A stretch of DNA of 44,686 nt from an uncultured Eubacteriales bacterium (GTDB taxonomy: Bacteria > Bacillota > Clostridia > Oscillospirales > Oscillospiraceae), in assembly GCA_900544295.1 (NCBI GenBank), contig UQUO01000015.1, forward strand, positions 1 through 44,686. Reading direction: 5' to 3'. Position 1 is the first letter of the stretch. Each line of letters begins with the position of its first letter. Shown here in pieces: positions 41,838 to 44,686 of the stretch. The position numbers and the translations under genes were made by a program. Under the pieces are notes generated by a model, which was not told where the DNA came from, made no database searches, and worked only from the letters and a program-made list of their open reading frames with translations.

Positions 41838-43065
41838 GGTCATTTTACATTCGGATATAAACGCCTGCTATGCGAGCGTGGAGCTGCTCTTCCGCCCGGA
41901 GCTCCGGGGCAGGCCGGTGGCCGTGGGCGGGGACGAGGAGCGCAGGCACGGAATAGTCCTGGCCAAATCGGAGGAGGCGAAGCGGGCCGGGGTGAAGACG
42001 GGCATGACGCTCTGGCAGGCGCGCACGCTCTGCCCGGAGCTGGTGGTGCTGCCGCCGCGCTTTGACCGCTATATCCACTACTCGCGCGAGGTGCAGCGCA
42101 TCTACTCCGAGTACACGGACAGGCGGGAGCCCTTCGGCATAGACGAGAGCTGGCTGGACATCACGGGCTGCCTGCGCGCGGGCGAGGGCGAGCGCTGCGC
42201 CAAGGAGATAGGCGCGCGGATAAAGCGGGAGCTGGGTCTGACGGTGAGCGTCGGGGTCTCGTGGAACAAAGTTTTCGCCAAGCTCGGCTCGGATTACAGG
42301 AAGCCCGACGCCGTGACGGTGATAGACCGGGCCAACTACCGGGACATAGTCTGGCCTCTGCCGGCGGAGGAGCTGCTGTTCGTGGGCCGTTCAACGCGGG
42401 TGCGGCTGGCGGCGCTGGGCATACACACGATAGGCGACCTTGCCCGCACGGAGGAGCGGGTGCTGAAGCTCCGCCTGGGCAAAATGGGAGAGCTGCTGCA
42501 CGCATATGCCAACGGCCTGGATAACTCCCCGGTGCTGCGCGAGGGGGAGTATCCCCCGGCCAAGAGCGTGGGCAACGGCACGACTACGCCGCGGGATATG
42601 CGCTCTCTGGAGGACGCCATGCCGGTGGTGGTGAGCCTGTGCGAGTGCGTGGGCGCGCGGCTGAGGCGCATGGGCATGCGCGCGGGCGTCCTGACGCTGG
42701 AGCTGCGCTCGCCGGAGCTGAGCTGGATAAGCCACCGCCGCTGCCTCGCGCGGCACACGGACTGCGACAGGGAGCTGCTGGAGACCGCCCTCGGCCTGCT
42801 GCGCGAGGCGCACGAGTGGCCCGCGCCCCTGCGGAGCCTGGCCGTCCGCGCGGAGGGCCTCATCCCGTCAGCGGCGCCGGAGCAGCTCGACCTCTTTACA
42901 GACAGGGCCGACCTGGAGCGCCAGCGCCGCCTGGACGCCGCCGTTGACAGGCTTCGGGGCCGTTTCGGCTCGGGAGCCGTCCAGCGCGGGGCGGTATTCG
43001 CGGACCCGGAGATGGCCGTTCCGCCCGCGCAGGAGGAGTTCTCCTTCGTGCGAAAGCTGGGATAG
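41830..43065 (+). CDS. dinB: Y-family DNA polymerase (DinB/Pol IV-like)
   Basis: Error-prone translesion polymerase, 411 residues from the chosen start. Catalytic D9 is in LHSDINACYASVE, with steric-gate Y14. The acidic pair is in GIDESWLDITG, the helix-hairpin-helix is GIHTIGDLARTEE, the little finger lies in 230-340, and a beta-clamp-binding EQLDLF is near residue 357. No Shine-Dalgarno precedes either possible ATG (41821 or 41830). The -10 box overlaps the first, so transcription would begin at about 41830 and give a leaderless message at the start that also fits the family. The HAD gene lies upstream with its own promoter. Confidence 0.9.
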   Translation: MDRVILHSDINACYASVELLFRPELRGRPVAVGGDEERRHGIVLAKSEEAKRAGVKTGMTLWQARTLCPELVVLPPRFDRYIHYSREVQRIYSEYTDRREPFGIDESWLDITGCLRAGEGERCAKEIGARIKRELGLTVSVGVSWNKVFAKLGSDYRKPDAVTVIDRANYRDIVWPLPAEELLFVGRSTRVRLAALGIHTIGDLARTEERVLKLRLGKMGELLHAYANGLDNSPVLREGEYPPAKSVGNGTTTPRDMRSLEDAMPVVVSLCECVGARLRRMGMRAGVLTLELRSPELSWISHRRCLARHTDCDRELLETALGLLREAHEWPAPLRSLAVRAEGLIPSAAPEQLDLFTDRADLERQRRLDAAVDRLRGRFGSGAVQRGAVFADPEMAVPPAQEEFSFVRKLG

Positions 43066-43068
43066 CCC

Positions 43069-43118
43069 TTGACAGCGGCGGGGGAGCGTGGTATTATAAT
43101 GATATCATTTTGATATCA
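43069..43118 (+). promoter_or_regulatory. SPFH-RHH operon promoter with tandem TGATATCA sites
   Basis: TTGACA (43069-43074), 17 bases, TATTAT (43092-43097). The perfect 8-bp palindrome TGATATCA occurs at 43100-43107 and 43111-43118, 11 bp apart, just downstream of the -10 box. Tandem short palindromes one helical turn apart are how ribbon-helix-helix dimers bind, and the operon's second gene encodes one. Confidence 0.8.
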
Positions 43119-43130
43119 AGGAGAAACGAC

Positions 43131-44147
43131 ATGAAAAACACAGAGATACAGGAGCGGATACTCCGCCCTGCGCATGGGATACCGGTACTTATACTTGAGC
43201 TGGTGCTTATCGCTGTCTCGCTGCTGCTCATGATAGGCGGAGTGGTGCTGCTGAACTGGAGCCCGGTCTTCGGCGTGGCGGCCATTGTCGTGGGGCCCAT
43301 CCTGCTCATAGCGGACTGCATCTGCTTTGCGGGGCTCAAGTCGGTGCGCCCGAACGAGGCCCTGGTGCTGACGCTGTTCGGCAGCTATCACGGCACGGTG
43401 AAGGAGCCGGGCTTCTACTTTGTCAACCCCTTCTGCTCGGCGGTGAGCCCTGCCTACGACAAGGCCGCGGCGGAGGCTATGAAGAAGGCGAAGGAGGCGG
43501 AGACGCACAGCAGCGCCTCGACGCCGGTGGTGGTCTCCGCGCGCCGCCGCGTTTCGCTGAAGACTATGACGCTGGACAACGGCCGGCAGAAGGTGAACGA
43601 CGTGCTGGGCAACCCCATCATCATAGGCGCTGTGGTCATCTGGCGCGTAGTGGACCCGACGCGGGCGGTGTTCTGCGTGGAGGACTACCCGTCCTTCCTG
43701 TCAATCCAGACGGACTCGACCATCCGCAACATCGCGCGGCTGTATCCCTATGACATCTTCGATGAGGATGAGGACGCCGCTGCGAGCGAAAAGTCTCTGC
43801 GCGGCAGCTCGCAGGAGATAGCTGAGAGCATGAAGGCTGAGCTGCAAAAGCGCGTGGAGGAGGCCGGCATCGTGGTGGAGGAGGTGCGGATAACGCACCT
43901 GGCCTATGCGGAGGAGATAGCGGCGGCGATGCTCCAGCGCCAGCAGGCGGCGGCGATAATCGCGGCGCGGCAGAAGATAGTTGACGGAGCTGTCGGCATG
44001 GTGAAGATGGCCATAGACCGGCTGGGCGAGGACGAGGTCGTGGTGCTCGACGAGGAGCGCAAGGCGGCCATGGTGTCCAATCTCCTGGTAGTGCTCTGCG
44101 GCAACCGCGACGCTCAGCCCGTCGTGAACAGCGGCTCCATCTACTGA
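43131..44147 (+). CDS. SPFH/Band 7 domain membrane protein
   Basis: A 338-residue protein with two N-terminal membrane helices (about 22-45 and 48-66, [18 protein letters not shown] and [18 protein letters not shown]), followed by an SPFH domain: [32 protein letters not shown], then [36 protein letters not shown], and a helical tail with [36 protein letters not shown] proteins form membrane oligomers that organise microdomains or guard proteases. AAGGAGAAACGAC precedes the ATG. It overlaps the RHH gene by one base (TGATG). Confidence 0.92.
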   Translation: MKNTEIQERILRPAHGIPVLILELVLIAVSLLLMIGGVVLLNWSPVFGVAAIVVGPILLIADCICFAGLKSVRPNEALVLTLFGSYHGTVKEPGFYFVNPFCSAVSPAYDKAAAEAMKKAKEAETHSSASTPVVVSARRRVSLKTMTLDNGRQKVNDVLGNPIIIGAVVIWRVVDPTRAVFCVEDYPSFLSIQTDSTIRNIARLYPYDIFDEDEDAAASEKSLRGSSQEIAESMKAELQKRVEEAGIVVEEVRITHLAYAEEIAAAMLQRQQAAAIIAARQKIVDGAVGMVKMAIDRLGEDEVVVLDEERKAAMVSNLLVVLCGNRDAQPVVNSGSIY

Positions 44148-44416
44148 TGACGGGCGAAAAGCAGTCCCCCGAGGCGCGCGAAGCGGCCCTCCGCGAGCGC
44201 CTGGAGCGAATAGAGGCGCTTGAGCGAGAGATAAAGGAGCGCGAGCGTGCCGTGAAGGCAAAGGAGGGCGCGAAAAAGCAGATAGTCCTCCGCCTGTCTC
44301 CCAGCCTCTGGGACGAGATAGCCGCCTGGGCCGAGGAGGACTTCCGCTCGATAAACAGCCAGATAGAATATCTCCTCACAGCCGCCGTTCGCGGGCGGAA
44401 GAAGAACTGGAAATAA
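44147..44416 (+). CDS. Ribbon-helix-helix (Arc-like) DNA-binding protein
   Basis: An 89-residue protein. Residues 8-42 form a highly charged coiled-coil-like helix (AREAALRERLERIEALEREIKERERAVKAKE). Residues 44-83 are the RHH fold: strand KQIVLRL, helix SPSLWDEIAAWAEEDF, turn SINS, and helix QIEYLLTAAVRG. It is translationally coupled to the SPFH gene. The operon promoter holds tandem palindromes that fit RHH binding, so it probably represses its own operon. An antitoxin role is less likely, as no toxin gene is adjacent. Confidence 0.88.
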   Translation: MTGEKQSPEAREAALRERLERIEALEREIKERERAVKAKEGAKKQIVLRLSPSLWDEIAAWAEEDFRSINSQIEYLLTAAVRGRKKNWK

Positions 44417-44419
44417 TTA

Positions 44420-44443
44420 AAACGCCCCCGACAGGGGGCGTTT
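44420..44443 (+). terminator. Terminator of the SPFH-RHH operon
   Basis: AAACGCCCCC, loop GACA, GGGGGCGTTT, then GCTTTGC. Confidence 0.88.
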
Positions 44444-44474
44444 GCTTTGCTATCTGCCGCTCCGTACCACTGTA

Positions 44475-44497
44475 GGGGCGGGGTTCCATCCCCGCCC
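44475..44497. repeat. Short GC hairpin repeat (GGGGCGGGG...CCCCGCCC)
   Basis: GGGCGGGG, loop TTCCAT, CCCCGCCC, preceded by TGTAG. Elements of this form are scattered between genes in many gut Firmicutes. It lies directly before the long repeat and is absent from the left copy. Confidence 0.6.
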
Positions 44498-44506
44498 GGG
44501 GGGTTG

Positions 44507-44686
44507 GGTTGGAGGAACTCGCCGTTTTGCTGTTGGTTGTCTTTACCTTGTGCTGCTGTTCCACCCCATTTCTTTGGTCTTGCCCAAAGAAACGGGGTGG
44601 AGCCCCAAAGAAAAGCGCTTTTGGGTGGTGACGCCCCCGTGAGGTTTCGGGACCCGCCCGCCTCTCCCACTCGCGTGGGAGGTGCC
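44507..44686 (-). repeat. Dispersed structured repeat, right copy (inverted)
   Basis: Inverted match of 1-170; see the hand alignment there. The 17-bp stem recurs (44561-44577 with 44584-44600). AAAAGCGCTTTT (44611-44622) is a perfect palindrome where the left copy has a slightly altered form, and CTCCCAC/GTGGGAG (44664-44670 with 44675-44681) makes a further hairpin. Stems are kept despite base changes, which suggests the structure matters. It continues to the window edge. Confidence 0.85.

Noticed and set aside
44147..44416. RHH protein as an antitoxin
   Set aside because: No small toxin gene is adjacent; the coupled gene is an SPFH membrane protein.
43636..44670. Minus-strand frame running through the right repeat into the SPFH gene
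   Set aside because: It is antisense to the SPFH and RHH genes, and the part over the repeat is not conserved as a reading frame against the left copy.

Overview
The window reads as a GC-rich, spore-forming member of the Clostridia, most like the gut Oscillospiraceae. The evidence is a SpoIIQ-like LytM protein with a forespore-type promoter, a YpeB germination protein, 2-hydroxyacyl-CoA-dehydratase-type genes with their ASKHA activase, clostridial-type FMN hydroxy-acid dehydrogenase and Y-family polymerase genes, Gram-positive Shine-Dalgarno sites and no outer-membrane genes. Most of the sequence is ordinary chromosome; no prophage, transposase or CRISPR array was seen. All functional calls are from motif and family recognition by eye; no database search was run.

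Layout. Positions 1-170 and 44507-44686 are two inverted copies of one structured, dispersed repeat that bracket the whole window. Then come tmcAL (217-1416) and a complete branched-chain amino acid ABC operon livJ-H-M-G-F (1631-6690). Next is a nickel-flavoured region: a CooT-like protein and a His-rich protein on the minus strand (6729-7253), facing a plus-strand operon (7578-13097) that encodes a CooC-like MinD ATPase, two 2-hydroxyacyl-CoA dehydratase/benzoyl-CoA reductase-like subunits, their activase, a 58-residue membrane peptide and a free-standing protein that resembles the N-terminal/middle domain of acetyl-CoA synthase. I regard this combination as the most likely undescribed system here. 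A remnant S-layer-homology (SLH) fragment follows at 13205-13381.

From 13433 to 17081 minus-strand genes encode a secreted serine beta-lactamase-like hydrolase, an FMN-dependent hydroxy-acid dehydrogenase, a PflA-like radical SAM protein and a shortened family 2 glycosyltransferase. The plus-strand operon trmL-pgk-tpiA-gpmI-eno (17328-22661) carries lower glycolysis. It is followed by spoIIQ-like, tRNA-Val(GAC), a Sel1/TPR protein, a YfcE-like phosphodiesterase, three small unrecognised proteins, and a minus-strand wall-polymer group (trpS, tagO-like, mnaA-like, membrane-anchored unknown) next to an aminotransferase. gltX, ypeB, a zinc-ribbon/Ig-like membrane protein and a MarR-MATE efflux operon follow.

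The last part (37118-44416) holds an AT-rich XRE repressor/secreted amidase pair lying against a second SLH remnant, a YbiT-type ABC-F ATPase, a two-part P-loop protein, a HAD phosphatase, a Y-family DNA polymerase, and an SPFH-RHH operon. Several promoters here carry unusually clear candidate operators: double palindromes before marR, tandem TGATATCA sites before the SPFH-RHH operon, a thrice-repeated element around the polymerase promoter, and a palindrome over the amidase promoter. Two genes (xre and the polymerase) look as if they are translated from leaderless mRNAs.
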